From: Oscillospiraceae bacterium | GTDB taxonomy: Bacteria > Bacillota > Clostridia > Oscillospirales > Oscillospiraceae | Length of the DNA stretch: 64,000 bases | Reading direction: 5' to 3' | Assembly (NCBI GenBank): GCA_910575695.1 | Contig: CAJTGJ010000003.1 | Span: forward strand, 1 to 64,000 | Part shown: one piece after another, positions 1 through 7,558 of the stretch | Layout of the letters: each line of letters opens with the position of its first letter | Position numbering within the stretch: position 1 is the first letter of the stretch | Position numbers and translations under genes: made by a program | Notes under the pieces: model-generated | The model's database searches: none | Seen by the model: the letters and a program-made list of their open reading frames with translations, nothing else | What the model was told of the DNA's origin: nothing

Positions 1-40
1 GGCCTTCTTCCATGATTTTTGTTTCGCAACTTAATCATAG

Positions 41-364
41 TCGTTTCCCCTGTGCTGCCAAGGGCTTGTTCAGTTTTTACCACCCACTCATTCTACCGAT
101 GAGCCTAATGAATACACAATTAACTCAATTGATGGTACAACATTTATTCTTCACGGTGGCAGAAAAAGCCAGAATGTTCCTGGCGCTGGAGAAGTGTTCT
201 ATTCTTCGGAAAAAACTACATATAGCTACACGTTGGAAGGTAATGATGTTATAGTCGTCGATGATAAGCAGTATACTTATGAAATTGATTCAGAAAATGA
301 ATCAATAACATTTTCTCCTTCATTTTTAGGGATTGCAAAAAAATTTGATTGCAAATTGGAATAA
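41..364 (+). pseudogene. 3' remnant of an unknown AT-rich gene
   Basis: An open frame runs from about base 41 to a TAA at 362-364. From base 98 it reads as a plausible protein end: acidic and polar, beta-rich looking, with motifs such as ITFSPSFLGIAKKF near the C-terminus. The frame has a stop just upstream (38-40) and no credible start or ribosome site, so it is a truncated remnant or starts in another frame by a frameshift. Its A+T-rich codons differ sharply from the GC-rich genes that follow, which suggests transferred DNA. Family not recognised. Confidence 0.45.
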
Positions 365-438
365 AGGTTGATTTGGCTTCAATTACTCAAGATTTGCAAA
401 ACAAGGGACTGCTATAATTTAATAAGGCATTTAAGTTA

Positions 439-470
439 AGAGGGGCGGCACATCAACGTGCCGCCCCTCT
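439..470. terminator. GC-rich inverted repeat, probable terminator
   Basis: A 13-bp perfect stem (arms 439-451 and 458-470, loop ATCAAC) lies between the remnant and the convergent gene at 525-956. There is no strong T tract on either side, so termination is inferred from position and stem strength. Confidence 0.55.
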
Positions 471-524
471 CTCTGCTATGAAATTGATGTGTACTTTTCA
501 AAGACGCTTGCCCCTTGCGGCCAG

Positions 525-956
525 TCAACCAGCAAGGCCAATCACACGGCTGTCGGGGGCCTCATCCTCGGCGGCTGTGGCCTCGGCGGTCTTATCCTCG
601 AAGAACTTTTTGTAATCGTCATAGTTGGGGAAATTCTCAAGGAACCAGGCCAGAACAGCGCGATACGGGTTTTCCTGGGCCTTGGCAGAATCCTTTTGCT
701 TCTCAAATTCCTCCAAAAGCTGGGGAGCGTTTACCGAAATATACCGCCCCATATTTACATAGGTCAGGTTGCGATAGGTGCGCTTATTGGCGTTCCGCTT
801 GATGGTCTTAGTCTCCATCTTAGCGCCGGGGAAATCCTCGCGGTAGGCTTTCCACATCTTGTATTCGTCAGTGCCGAAAATGCGGGCCTGTCGCTGGAAA
901 GCCTTGGTGACGCGGGCGGTAGTCTCGTCGATGGTAACGATAGCGTTCTTCTTCAT
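525..956 (-). CDS. hypothetical protein, 143 aa
   Basis: I do not recognise the family. It is a soluble, charged protein with no signal peptide or membrane segment. Lys/Arg-rich stretches sit in the middle (METKTIKRNANKRTYRN) and an acidic Ala/Glu tail at the end. The start is supported by AAGGAG about 8 nt upstream of the ATG. It stands alone between a terminator-like hairpin and a 500-bp gene-poor stretch, next to an AT-rich remnant, so it could belong to an integrated accessory segment. A weak TATACT box lies at about 1029-1034 on the same strand. Confidence 0.7.
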   Translation of the reverse strand: MKKNAIVTIDETTARVTKAFQRQARIFGTDEYKMWKAYREDFPGAKMETKTIKRNANKRTYRNLTYVNMGRYISVNAPQLLEEFEKQKDSAKAQENPYRAVLAWFLENFPNYDDYKKFFEDKTAEATAAEDEAPDSRVIGLAG

Positions 957-1091
957 GGTGGAAATCTCCTTTTCATTTTTGATTTTATTTTTTCAAGAGG
1001 TTTGTGTCTCTCGCTCTTTCTGGATTTAGTATAGCATAGGGCAAAGAAAAACCTGTACTTTAACAACGACATGTGCTATAATGAAGAAAAG

Positions 1092-1118
1092 AAAAAAGCA
1101 GACCTCTGAAAAGTCTGC
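1092..1118 (-). terminator. intrinsic terminator
   Basis: On the minus strand GCAGAC pairs with GTCTGC around a 9-nt loop and is followed at once by six T residues. It lies 6 bp behind the stop of the small frame at 1124-1243. Confidence 0.6.
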
Positions 1119-1123
1119 AAATT

Positions 1124-1243
1124 TCAAAGAAAAACGGCAAATTTAGCGTTGTGGCAGATTGCTTTTTGCTCGGCGGCACTAAAACTTAATGAAAAAGATG
1201 TTATATCTTCTCTCAAACTTCTTATTTCTTGCCGCAAAGCCAT
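1124..1243 (-). CDS. possible 39-aa small protein or gene tail
   Basis: An ATG-started frame of 39 codons begins MALRQEIRSLREDI and ends a few bases before an intrinsic terminator. The first half is amphipathic-helix-like. There is no clear ribosome binding site. It may therefore be the 3' tail of a lost gene whose terminator has survived rather than a working peptide. Confidence 0.3.
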   Translation of the reverse strand: MALRQEIRSLREDITSFSLSFSAAEQKAICHNAKFAVFL

Positions 1244-1392
1244 AAAAACTTATCAAAAGTTATCTGTTTTATCTAATTTCTTTGTAATTAGGCGGGAAAC
1301 TGCTTAATGTGAGTGCAATTTATTCGAGTTGCACATGTGAAAGTTGCAAAAGTGAATACCGGGCGGGAGTTGCACACGGACTTGCACATCGA

Positions 1393-1429
1393 CACAAAAA
1401 AGAGGGGAACAGGTCTCCCCATTCCCCTC
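1393..1429 (-). terminator. terminator of perR-rbr
   Basis: On the minus strand GAGGGGAA and TTCCCCTC pair (arms 1422-1429 and 1402-1409) and are followed by TTTTTTGTGT. It lies about 30 bp beyond the rubrerythrin stop. Confidence 0.8.
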
Positions 1430-1457
1430 AAAAGGTGCTGAAATTGCAGTGTTTCGC

Positions 1458-2045
1458 TTACTTGAAGTACCGCTCCAGCAGGCCCTTGAGCGCCTTGCCG
1501 TGGCGGGCCTCGTCGCGGGCCATCTCGTGGACGGTATCGTGGATGGCGTCCAGGCCGTTCTTCTTGGCGCAGGCGGCCAGATCGAACTTGCCCTGGGTGG
1601 CGCCGAACTCGCAGTCCACACGCCAGGCCAGGTTCTTCTGGGTGCTGACGGTCATGTTGGGCTCCAGCTCCGTGCCCAGCAGCTCGGCAAACTTGGCGGC
1701 GTGCTCGGCCTCCTCATAGGCGGCCTTCTCCCAGTACAGAGCCACCTCGGGATAGCCCTCCCGGGCGGCAATGCGGGCCATGCACAGATACATACCCACC
1801 TCGCCGCACTCGCCGTTGAAGTTGGCCATCAGCTGCTCCAGGATGTACTTCTTGTCCTCGTCGCTGATGTCGGGGTTGTTCTTCACGGTCTTGGCGTAAA
1901 TGCCGTACTCGTGCTCAGCAGCCAGCTTCATCTCGCCGGTCTGCTCGGTGAACTTGGAGCCGGACACGTGGCACACGGGGCACTCGGCGGGGGGGTTCTC
2001 GCCCTCATAGACATAGCCGCACACAGGGCAGATCCATTTTTTCAT
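1458..2045 (-). CDS. rbr: rubrerythrin, N-terminal-rubredoxin ('reverse') type
   Basis: 195 residues. The N-terminus is a rubredoxin-like Fe(SCys)4 site with Cys6, Cys9, Cys22 and Cys25. A ferritin-like diiron domain follows, with the ligand motifs [16 protein letters not shown] and DEARHG. This domain order is that of the clostridial reverse rubrerythrins, which act as NAD(P)H-linked peroxidases for H2O2 and O2 defence in the cytoplasm. It starts 18 bp after perR with an AGGAGG-like site, so the two form one operon. PerR repression is expected from the operator upstream of perR (family knowledge plus the box seen here). Confidence 0.95.
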   Translation of the reverse strand: MKKWICPVCGYVYEGENPPAECPVCHVSGSKFTEQTGEMKLAAEHEYGIYAKTVKNNPDISDEDKKYILEQLMANFNGECGEVGMYLCMARIAAREGYPEVALYWEKAAYEEAEHAAKFAELLGTELEPNMTVSTQKNLAWRVDCEFGATQGKFDLAACAKKNGLDAIHDTVHEMARDEARHGKALKGLLERYFK

Positions 2046-2063
2046 GATTGATTTCCTCCAATG

Positions 2064-2462
2064 TTAAAATTGTTTGCGGTCCGCGCAGTCTCTGCACAGG
2101 CCGCGTACTACGAATTCACAGTCCTGTACAATGAATCCATATTGCACGCCCAGCTGATCCACACAGCCCTCCCCCGGCGACAGCCGGGGCAGATCCATGA
2201 CGGAGCCGCAGCGATTGCAAATAAAGTGGGAATGAGGGCTGGTCTGGCCGTCGTAGCGCTCCTGGCCGTTCACCGTGCCCACCCGTTTGACCAGCCCCTG
2301 GCCGCACAGCTGGCCCAGGTTCCGGTAGACCGTGCCCAGGCTCAGATCGGGGTACCGGGGCTTGAGCTGCTGGTAGATCCGGTCTGCCGAGGGATGGTCT
2401 GTGACGCTTTGCAGCAGGGAGAGCATGGCGTCTCTTTTTTTACTCTGTCGCATCATCGCCAT
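2064..2462 (-). CDS. perR: PerR/Fur-family peroxide-responsive repressor
   Basis: 132 residues. There is an N-terminal winged helix (HPSADRIYQQL, then LSLGTVYRNL) and a C-terminal dimerisation domain with two CxxC structural zinc pairs (CNRCGS and CRDCADR). The start chosen is ATG at 2460-2462, the one that fits the Fur-family N-terminus; an in-frame extension upstream runs through the promoter and is not credible. It is the first gene of perR-rbr, with its own operator over the transcription start, so it is very likely autoregulated. Fur or Zur are alternatives, but the rubrerythrin partner favours PerR. Confidence 0.9.
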   Translation of the reverse strand: MAMMRQSKKRDAMLSLLQSVTDHPSADRIYQQLKPRYPDLSLGTVYRNLGQLCGQGLVKRVGTVNGQERYDGQTSPHSHFICNRCGSVMDLPRLSPGEGCVDQLGVQYGFIVQDCEFVVRGLCRDCADRKQF

Positions 2463-2498
2463 TTGATACAGTCCTCGCTGTTGATCGGAATTATTAAC

Positions 2499-2546
2499 AA
2501 GAATAATTCTTAATAAGAGGATAGCACATCTCATACAATTTGTAAA
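2499..2546 (-). promoter_or_regulatory. perR-rbr promoter with PerR-box-like operator
   Basis: On the minus strand TTTACA (2541-2546), a 17-bp spacer and TATCCT (2518-2523) form a good sigma-A promoter. Just downstream the perfect palindrome AAGAAT-A-ATTCTT (2499-2511) sits in an AT-rich inverted repeat like the 7-1-7 Fur/PerR box. It would cover the start of transcription. Confidence 0.8.
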
Positions 2547-2592
2547 GGGCTTTTTTGGGGAAAAATAAAAACATTCTATGAATACAGGCAAA

Positions 2593-2624
2593 ATAAAGTC
2601 CGCCGGGAGACCGGCGGGCTTTAT
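2593..2624 (-). terminator. terminator of the efp operon
   Basis: A 14-bp stem (2593-2606 and 2611-2624) with a GAGA loop lies just past the CD1247-like gene. T-rich sequence on both sides makes it potentially bidirectional. Confidence 0.75.
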
Positions 2625-2628
2625 ATGT

Positions 2629-3060
2629 TTATTCGTCGTGCCCGCTGTCCTCGTCCTCAAAGGACAGGGCGAACTTGCCGCCGCAGGCGGGGCAGTCCAC
2701 CACCCCCGCGGCCAGCGCCTCGTCGTCCACGATAAGCTCCTCTCCGCAGCTGGGGCAGGGAATCTCGAAGAAGTCCTCATCGTCCAGGCCGTCAAAGCCG
2801 TCAAAGCCGCCGTCCTCCTCATCCTCATCGGCGTCCTCGTCGAACACGGCCTCCTCCAGCTCGGCCACGGTGTCTTCCAGGGTGTCCAGGTCCTGGTCGA
2901 ACCGGTCCATTACTACATCCAGGCCGTCCAGCTGCTGGCCCACCTCGTGGAGCACATCCAGCATTTCGGACAGGATGCGGGCCTCGCCGGACTTTTCGCT
3001 GTCCAGCCCAAGGCCGTCGTACAGGCCCTGGATATAGGCCACTTTTTCAGAAATGGTCAT
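2629..3060 (-). CDS. CD1247-type N-domain protein with zinc ribbon
   Basis: 143 residues in three parts. A conserved helical N-domain (about 1-70, starting MTISEKVAYIQGLYDG) is followed by a very acidic linker. A C-terminal zinc ribbon comes last, with CPSC and CPAC as the two metal knuckles. I recognise the N-domain as the clostridial family named after C. difficile CD1247. Function is not established; the ribbon suggests contact with nucleic acid or ribosome. It is the last gene of pepP-efp-CD1247 (27-bp gap to efp), with a terminator just behind. Confidence 0.8.
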   Translation of the reverse strand: MTISEKVAYIQGLYDGLGLDSEKSGEARILSEMLDVLHEVGQQLDGLDVVMDRFDQDLDTLEDTVAELEEAVFDEDADEDEEDGGFDGFDGLDDEDFFEIPCPSCGEELIVDDEALAAGVVDCPACGGKFALSFEDEDSGHDE

Positions 3061-3087
3061 TTTCTGTCCTCCTTAATGGGGGCGGGA

Positions 3088-3657
3088 TCAACCCTTGCAG
3101 CGCTCCAGATACTCGCCGGTGCGGGTGTCGATGCGGATGCGGTCGCCGGGATTGATGAACAGGGGCACCTTGATCTCCGCGCCGGTCTCCAGGATGGCGG
3201 GCTTGGTAACGTTGGTGGCGGTGTCGCCCTTCACGCCGGGGTCGGATTCGGTGACCTCCAGCTCCACAAAGTTAGGGGGCTCCACGCCGAACACGCTGCC
3301 CTTGTAGGACATGATCTTGCACACCATGTTCTCCTTGACAAACTTGAAATTGTCCCCCAGCACATCCTTGTTGATGGGCACCAGCTCATAGGACTCGGGG
3401 TCCATGAAGTAGTACAGGTCGCCGTCGTTGTAGCTGTACTCCATGTCCTTGCGGTCCACAAAGGCCTCCTCGAACTTGGCGGTGGGGTTGAAGGAGGTCT
3501 CGGTGACGGCGCCGGTAACCACGTTCTTCATCTTGGTGCGCACGAAAGCGGCTCCCTTGCCGGGCTTGACGTGCTGGAACTCGACGACCTGCATCACCTT
3601 GCCGTCCATCTCAAAGGTCTTGCCGTTGCGGAAATCGCCTGCTGTAATCATTGCCAT
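3088..3657 (-). CDS. efp: translation elongation factor P
   Basis: 189 residues with the three-domain EF-P architecture. The KOW-like N-domain carries the loop [12 protein letters not shown], whose Lys reaches the peptidyl-transferase centre. The OB domains end with the family signature [17 protein letters not shown]. It rescues ribosomes stalled at polyproline. The start is MAMITAGDF, two codons longer than the usual MI-start. It lies between an M24 peptidase and the CD1247-like gene, the peptidase-efp order common in Firmicutes. Confidence 0.97.
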   Translation of the reverse strand: MAMITAGDFRNGKTFEMDGKVMQVVEFQHVKPGKGAAFVRTKMKNVVTGAVTETSFNPTAKFEEAFVDRKDMEYSYNDGDLYYFMDPESYELVPINKDVLGDNFKFVKENMVCKIMSYKGSVFGVEPPNFVELEVTESDPGVKGDTATNVTKPAILETGAEIKVPLFINPGDRIRIDTRTGEYLERCKG

Positions 3658-3745
3658 TGGTATCGTCCTCCAATATCGTAAGGTTTCATTAACTGGGAAT
3701 AAATCAATGTATTATACCCCATATACCCGCTGATTGCAAGAGGTT

Positions 3746-4810
3746 TTACAGGATAATCAGCTGCTTCGGGGAATGGGTGATGACCACACAGCCGCCCTCG
3801 GTGAGCATGAGCACATCCTCGATGCGCACGCCGAACTTCCCGGGGAGGTAGATGCCCGGCTCGGCGGACAGCAGGGCCCCGGCGGGGATGGGCTTTTCGT
3901 TTTTGGTGCTGAAATTGGGATTTTCATGAATTTCGATGCCCAGGGAGTGGCCGAAGCCGTGGCCGAAGTACTCGCCGTAGCCCGCGTCCTCAATGACCTT
4001 GGCGGCGGCCTCATGGACCTCCTTGCCGGTGACCCCGGCGTGGGCCGCGGCGATGCCGGTGAGCTGGGCCTTGAGCACGGTGTTGTATACCAGCTCCATT
4101 TCCTCAGAGGGCTGGCCGACGGCCACGGTGCGGGTCATGTCGGAGCAGTAGCCTCCCACCACACAGCCGAAATCCATGGTGACAAACTGGCCCTTCTGGA
4201 TGACGGAGGGGCCGGGGACGGCGTGGGGTTTGGAGCCGTTGGCCCCGCAGGCCACGATGGGGTCGAAGGAATTGCGCTCGGCCCCCTTCCGGGCCATGAT
4301 GTAGGTCAGCCGCGCCGCCACCTCGCTCTCGGTGAGGCCGGGCTTGATGAAGTTCAAGATCTCCAGCAGGGCTTCGTCGGTGATGCGCTGGGCCTCCTTC
4401 ATGGCGGCCAGCTCGTCCGCGTCCTTCACGGCGCGCAGCTCGGTGAGCAGCTCGGAGGCGGGAACAAATTCAGCTTCCACGTCCTTTGTCCAGGTGGTGT
4501 GGCTGGACACGGACATATACTCCTCCTCAAAGCCCAGCTTGGCCACGCCGTGCTCCTTCACCAGGGCGGCGATCTGGGTGCGGTAGTGGTTCCCGGTAAC
4601 CCACATGATCACCTCCGCCCCGGTGATCTGGCTCTGGGCGGCCTCAATGTACCGGGAATCGGTGTAATACCAGGTCTTGTCCGGGGTGATGAGGGCCGCG
4701 CCCTCCCCGTGGAAGCCCATGGCGTAGAACTCGCCCGGCTCGCTGGTGATGAGCATGGCGTCCAGGCCGCGGTCCTTCAGCTTTGCCGCGATTTTTTCAA
4801 AATGGTTCAT
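3746..4810 (-). CDS. M24-family Xaa-Pro aminopeptidase
   Basis: 354 residues with a creatinase-like N-domain and a pita-bread M24 catalytic domain. Metal ligands are visible as Asp in TMDFGC, Asp in CSDMTRT, His in FGHGFGHS, Glu in SAEPGIY and Glu in RIEDV. It removes N-terminal residues preceding proline. The start is set at the ATG at 4808-4810, 9 nt after AAGGAG; an upstream ATG at 4817-4819 abuts that site and is too close. It is followed by efp, a pairing that links proline-peptide handling with EF-P. Confidence 0.9.
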   Translation of the reverse strand: MNHFEKIAAKLKDRGLDAMLITSEPGEFYAMGFHGEGAALITPDKTWYYTDSRYIEAAQSQITGAEVIMWVTGNHYRTQIAALVKEHGVAKLGFEEEYMSVSSHTTWTKDVEAEFVPASELLTELRAVKDADELAAMKEAQRITDEALLEILNFIKPGLTESEVAARLTYIMARKGAERNSFDPIVACGANGSKPHAVPGPSVIQKGQFVTMDFGCVVGGYCSDMTRTVAVGQPSEEMELVYNTVLKAQLTGIAAAHAGVTGKEVHEAAAKVIEDAGYGEYFGHGFGHSLGIEIHENPNFSTKNEKPIPAGALLSAEPGIYLPGKFGVRIEDVLMLTEGGCVVITHSPKQLIIL

Positions 4811-4834
4811 GGGAAGCATCTCCTTACAATTAAT

Positions 4835-4942
4835 TTATAGTTTGAATAGATGAAGTAAAAGAGGTATGCAGCAAATTATGGCAGCGCCTATGACGCAAAC
4901 TGCAGCAACATAAATAACCTTCTTACGTTCATCCTTTTTCAT
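4835..4942 (-). CDS. 35-aa small membrane protein
   Basis: A short frame begins MKKDERKKVIYVAAV and continues as one hydrophobic segment (about residues 9-31, with Cys16, Cys24 and Cys25) ending LLLHLFKL. The positive N-terminus points to an N-in single-span peptide. A strong GGGGGAG lies 7 nt before the ATG, and the next gene starts 24 bp after its stop, so it looks like a real member of the operon. No family recognised. Confidence 0.65.
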   Translation of the reverse strand: MKKDERKKVIYVAAVCVIGAAIICCIPLLLHLFKL

Positions 4943-5018
4943 TTTGTTTCTCCCCCTTGTTTGAAATCGATCTGTCATAACGCGAAACGCAGGGGAGGGG
5001 CAGGCTCAACCCCCGCAT

Positions 5019-5882
5019 TCATCCGGGCATATTGTGCAGAAAATTCTGATAAATCCGCTTCATCTCCAGCGCGTCCCCGGCCTGGGTTCCCGCGCTCTCG
5101 CAGATAAACGTGGGGCTCCAGCCCCGCCGCGCCACCGCCTGGGCCAGCGGCGTCCAGTCCGGGCCGTAACCCCCGTCGTCGGCGAAGGTGCGGTGGCACT
5201 TTTCCCCGCCGTTGGGGGTGAACTCGATGTGGGAAAAGTGGCTGTGGAAGCGGGAGGCCCGCTCCGCCCCCAGCGCCTCCTCCATGCGGCTGAGCATCCG
5301 CTCCATGGCCTCCGCGCCGTCATCCGCCCCCAGGGAGCGGGCGTACAGATGCCCGAAGTCCACGCAGGGGAGCAGGCGCTCATCCACGGCGCACAGCTCC
5401 AGCACCTCGTCCAGGTCGCCGAGCTGGTTGATCTTGCCCATGGTCTCGGGGCACAGGGCGATATGCCCGAAGCCCGCGCCGTCACAGGCGGCGATGACCT
5501 CCTTTAAGGAGCGCAGGGCAATGTCCTGGGCCTCCCGCCGGGTGCGCTTCATCAGCGCCCCGGAGTGGATCACCACCCGCCTGGCCCCCATCCAGTCCGC
5601 CACCAGGCAGGCCCCGGTGATATAGCCGATGGTTTTCTGCAAAGCCTCCGGATCCGGGTTTGCCAGGTTGATAAAGTAGGGCGCGTGGAGGGACAGCGAT
5701 ATGCCATGCTCCACGGCGGCAAGGCCCACCTTGCGGGCGGCGGCCTCCCCCACGCGGACGCCCTTGCCGCACTGGTACTCGTAGCAGTCCAGGCCGATCT
5801 CCTTCAGCCATTTGGGCGCGTCGGCGGAGGACTTGTATGGGAAATTTTCCGCGTTGCCAGCGGGGCCGAAGATGGCGCCCAT
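5019..5882 (-). CDS. endonuclease IV-like TIM-barrel protein
   Basis: 287 residues of the AP-endonuclease-2/xylose-isomerase-like TIM-barrel superfamily. Ligand-type motifs appear in the endonuclease IV order: SLHAPYF, VVIHSGA, LCPETMGK, CVDFGHLYA, FHSHFSHIEF and FICESAG. It may be a divergent endonuclease IV acting on abasic sites, or a sugar-phosphate isomerase. Its ATG overlaps the stop of yqeG (ATGA), so the two are translationally coupled. Confidence 0.8.
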   Translation of the reverse strand: MGAIFGPAGNAENFPYKSSADAPKWLKEIGLDCYEYQCGKGVRVGEAAARKVGLAAVEHGISLSLHAPYFINLANPDPEALQKTIGYITGACLVADWMGARRVVIHSGALMKRTRREAQDIALRSLKEVIAACDGAGFGHIALCPETMGKINQLGDLDEVLELCAVDERLLPCVDFGHLYARSLGADDGAEAMERMLSRMEEALGAERASRFHSHFSHIEFTPNGGEKCHRTFADDGGYGPDWTPLAQAVARRGWSPTFICESAGTQAGDALEMKRIYQNFLHNMPG

Positions 5883-6382
5883 CACAACTCCTCCTTTCCC
5901 GACAGCAGGCGGAAGGGGAGTTCCGCCGCGTACCGCAGATACCGCCCCGGGTTGCCCGCCAGCCGGATGGGCCGGACCAGGATGGTGGACACCCCCGCCC
6001 GGTTCCCGCCCAGTATATCGGTAAAAATCTGATCGCCGACGATGGCGGTCTGCTCCTTTGTCACGCCTGCCTGCTCCATGGCCCGATAAAAGGAGGGGGT
6101 CTTGGGCTTGCCCGCGTGGCCGATATAGGGCACCCCCAGCCCCTCGGCAAATATCCGGGGGCGGCTCTCGTGCCGGTTGTTGGACAGGATAAACAGCGTC
6201 ACCCCGTGGGCCGACAGATCGTCCCGCCATGCCTTCAGCTTTTCGTCCGGCAGGGGCGCGCCGTAGGGCGCCAGCGTATTGTCCAGATCAGCCAATAACA
6301 GCCTGAAGCCCCGGCGCTCCAGAAACGCGCCGGTGACCCTATAGATATCGTGGGCCGTGAACCGGGCCCGGAACCACGCCAT
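5882..6382 (-). CDS. yqeG: YqeG-family HAD-IIIA phosphatase
   Basis: 166 residues with HAD motifs in order: DLDNTL (nucleophile Asp, here DxDNT), the LSNN motif, a Lys in GKPKTP, and VGDQIFTDI as the acidic motif. The family dephosphorylates small phosphate esters; YqeG's own substrate is not settled. It is the first gene of a minus-strand run, ATGA-coupled to the TIM-barrel gene. Confidence 0.9.
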   Translation of the reverse strand: MAWFRARFTAHDIYRVTGAFLERRGFRLLLADLDNTLAPYGAPLPDEKLKAWRDDLSAHGVTLFILSNNRHESRPRIFAEGLGVPYIGHAGKPKTPSFYRAMEQAGVTKEQTAIVGDQIFTDILGGNRAGVSTILVRPIRLAGNPGRYLRYAAELPFRLLSGKEEL

Positions 6383-6544
6383 AACTCACCTTCTATTCCG
6401 CTCGGGACGAGCATAGATTATTCTGACACGGCTTTGGCGCCGCCAAGGCATTTCGTGAGAGAACGCCCGCCTCGGAAACCGGGTGCGGTTTTCGAGTATT
6501 TTGACTATATCACAAATCTTTGCCGTTCACAAGGGGGAAATCGC

Positions 6545-7324
6545 ATGAAAGAATTACTGCTGGCCCTGCCCGCCGGGAGGAGCACCCAGGGGGAGCGCTT
6601 TGGCCTGACCAGCGCCCACATGGCCTACCGGGTGGGGCTGGGGCCCCAGCTGCTGGGCACGCGGCTGCCCGACGGCCTGCGGGGCGGGCTGATGCAGCTC
6701 GACTGCGCCGGGTTTGACGGAACCGGCGACCCGGTGGGCTGCTGCCGCCAGATCCTGGGGGAGTGCCGCCGCCGGGGCTTCCGCGGGATCGTGTGCGATT
6801 TTGATGGGATGCCCCTGGGCTGCCTGACGAAAATGGTAGAAATTCTGGACCGGAACTGCGCCGCCCAGGGCTGGGCGTTTTACGTGCCGGAGAGCTATGC
6901 CGGACACGCCCCCAAGGGCCGGGTGCTGGTGTCCTCCGCCCTGACCCGGGGCACCCTGGAACGCCGCCTGCGGGAGGCGCTGGAGCGGTACGGACAGGAG
7001 CGGACGGTGCTGGCGGTGGAGTGGATGCGGGAGGATTTTCCCCTTCCCGCCGGGGGCCGGGGGGAGCCGCTGGCGGTGGACAGGCTGGAGGGGATGATCC
7101 GGCGTCTGGAGCCCGCGGTGTTTTTTGACCGGGGGCTGTGCGCCCACTACTTCACCTACATGGCCGGACCAAAGGCCCATTTTGTTTTGTTCGACACCCC
7201 CCGTTCCATCCGGGAGAAGCTGGACCTGGCGGAGCGGCTGGGTCTGCGGGGGGCGGTGCTTCCGGGGCCGGAGGCCGAGCCGCATTTGGACGAACTTTTC
7301 GGCTCCGGCGGGCTCATGCCATAA
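6545..7324 (+). CDS. hypothetical protein, putative TIM-barrel hydrolase-like
   Basis: 259 residues, not firmly recognised. Alternating strand/helix segments such as GLMQLDCAGF, FRGIVCDFDG and TVLAVEWM end in acidic residues at strand ends. That resembles a GH18-like TIM barrel, but no complete catalytic signature was found. There is no signal peptide. An AAGGGGG site precedes the ATG. It is divergent from yqeG, and a separate promoter for proC lies behind it. Confidence 0.65.
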   Translation: MKELLLALPAGRSTQGERFGLTSAHMAYRVGLGPQLLGTRLPDGLRGGLMQLDCAGFDGTGDPVGCCRQILGECRRRGFRGIVCDFDGMPLGCLTKMVEILDRNCAAQGWAFYVPESYAGHAPKGRVLVSSALTRGTLERRLREALERYGQERTVLAVEWMREDFPLPAGGRGEPLAVDRLEGMIRRLEPAVFFDRGLCAHYFTYMAGPKAHFVLFDTPRSIREKLDLAERLGLRGAVLPGPEAEPHLDELFGSGGLMP

Positions 7325-7495
7325 GCCGCCCGGAATGTCAACGGCGATTGAAAATTGTAAGCGTCTGTTTGAACTCATTTGGCAAAAAGGGGGAGGAGGT
7401 GGATGACAGGGGAAAAACAGGCGGGGGACGAGGGAAATGCACAAATTCTTCCTGCGCCTGTGCCCCGCAGGCCCCGCTTCTTATGGGAAAAAGGG

Positions 7496-7524
7496 TTGCG
7501 GCATCGTCCGCCATACATTATAAT
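7496..7524 (+). promoter_or_regulatory. proC promoter
   Basis: TTGCGG (7496-7501), a 17-bp spacer and TATAAT (7519-7524) lie 35 bp before the proC ATG. Confidence 0.75.
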
Positions 7525-7558
7525 GGGACAAAGACCTTTCAGAAAGCGGGGAATTGAA

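Larger units (their letters stand above)
957..1457. other. gene-poor, AT-rich intergenic region
   Basis: About 500 bp without a convincing full-length gene. It holds one possible 39-codon minus-strand frame (1124-1243), a minus-strand terminator (1092-1118), a plus-strand TATAAT (1077-1082) with no good -35, three loose copies of a GTTGCAC-like word (1325-1390), and the terminator of rbr (1393-1429). Confidence 0.6.

Noticed and set aside
1325..1395. GTTGCAC-like words as iterons or an origin
   Set aside because: Only three loose, irregularly spaced copies; no replication gene nearby.
1304..1621. Frame 105 aa opposite the 1309-1719 frame
   Set aside because: Both are out-of-frame shadows of the rubrerythrin 3' end and intergenic DNA.
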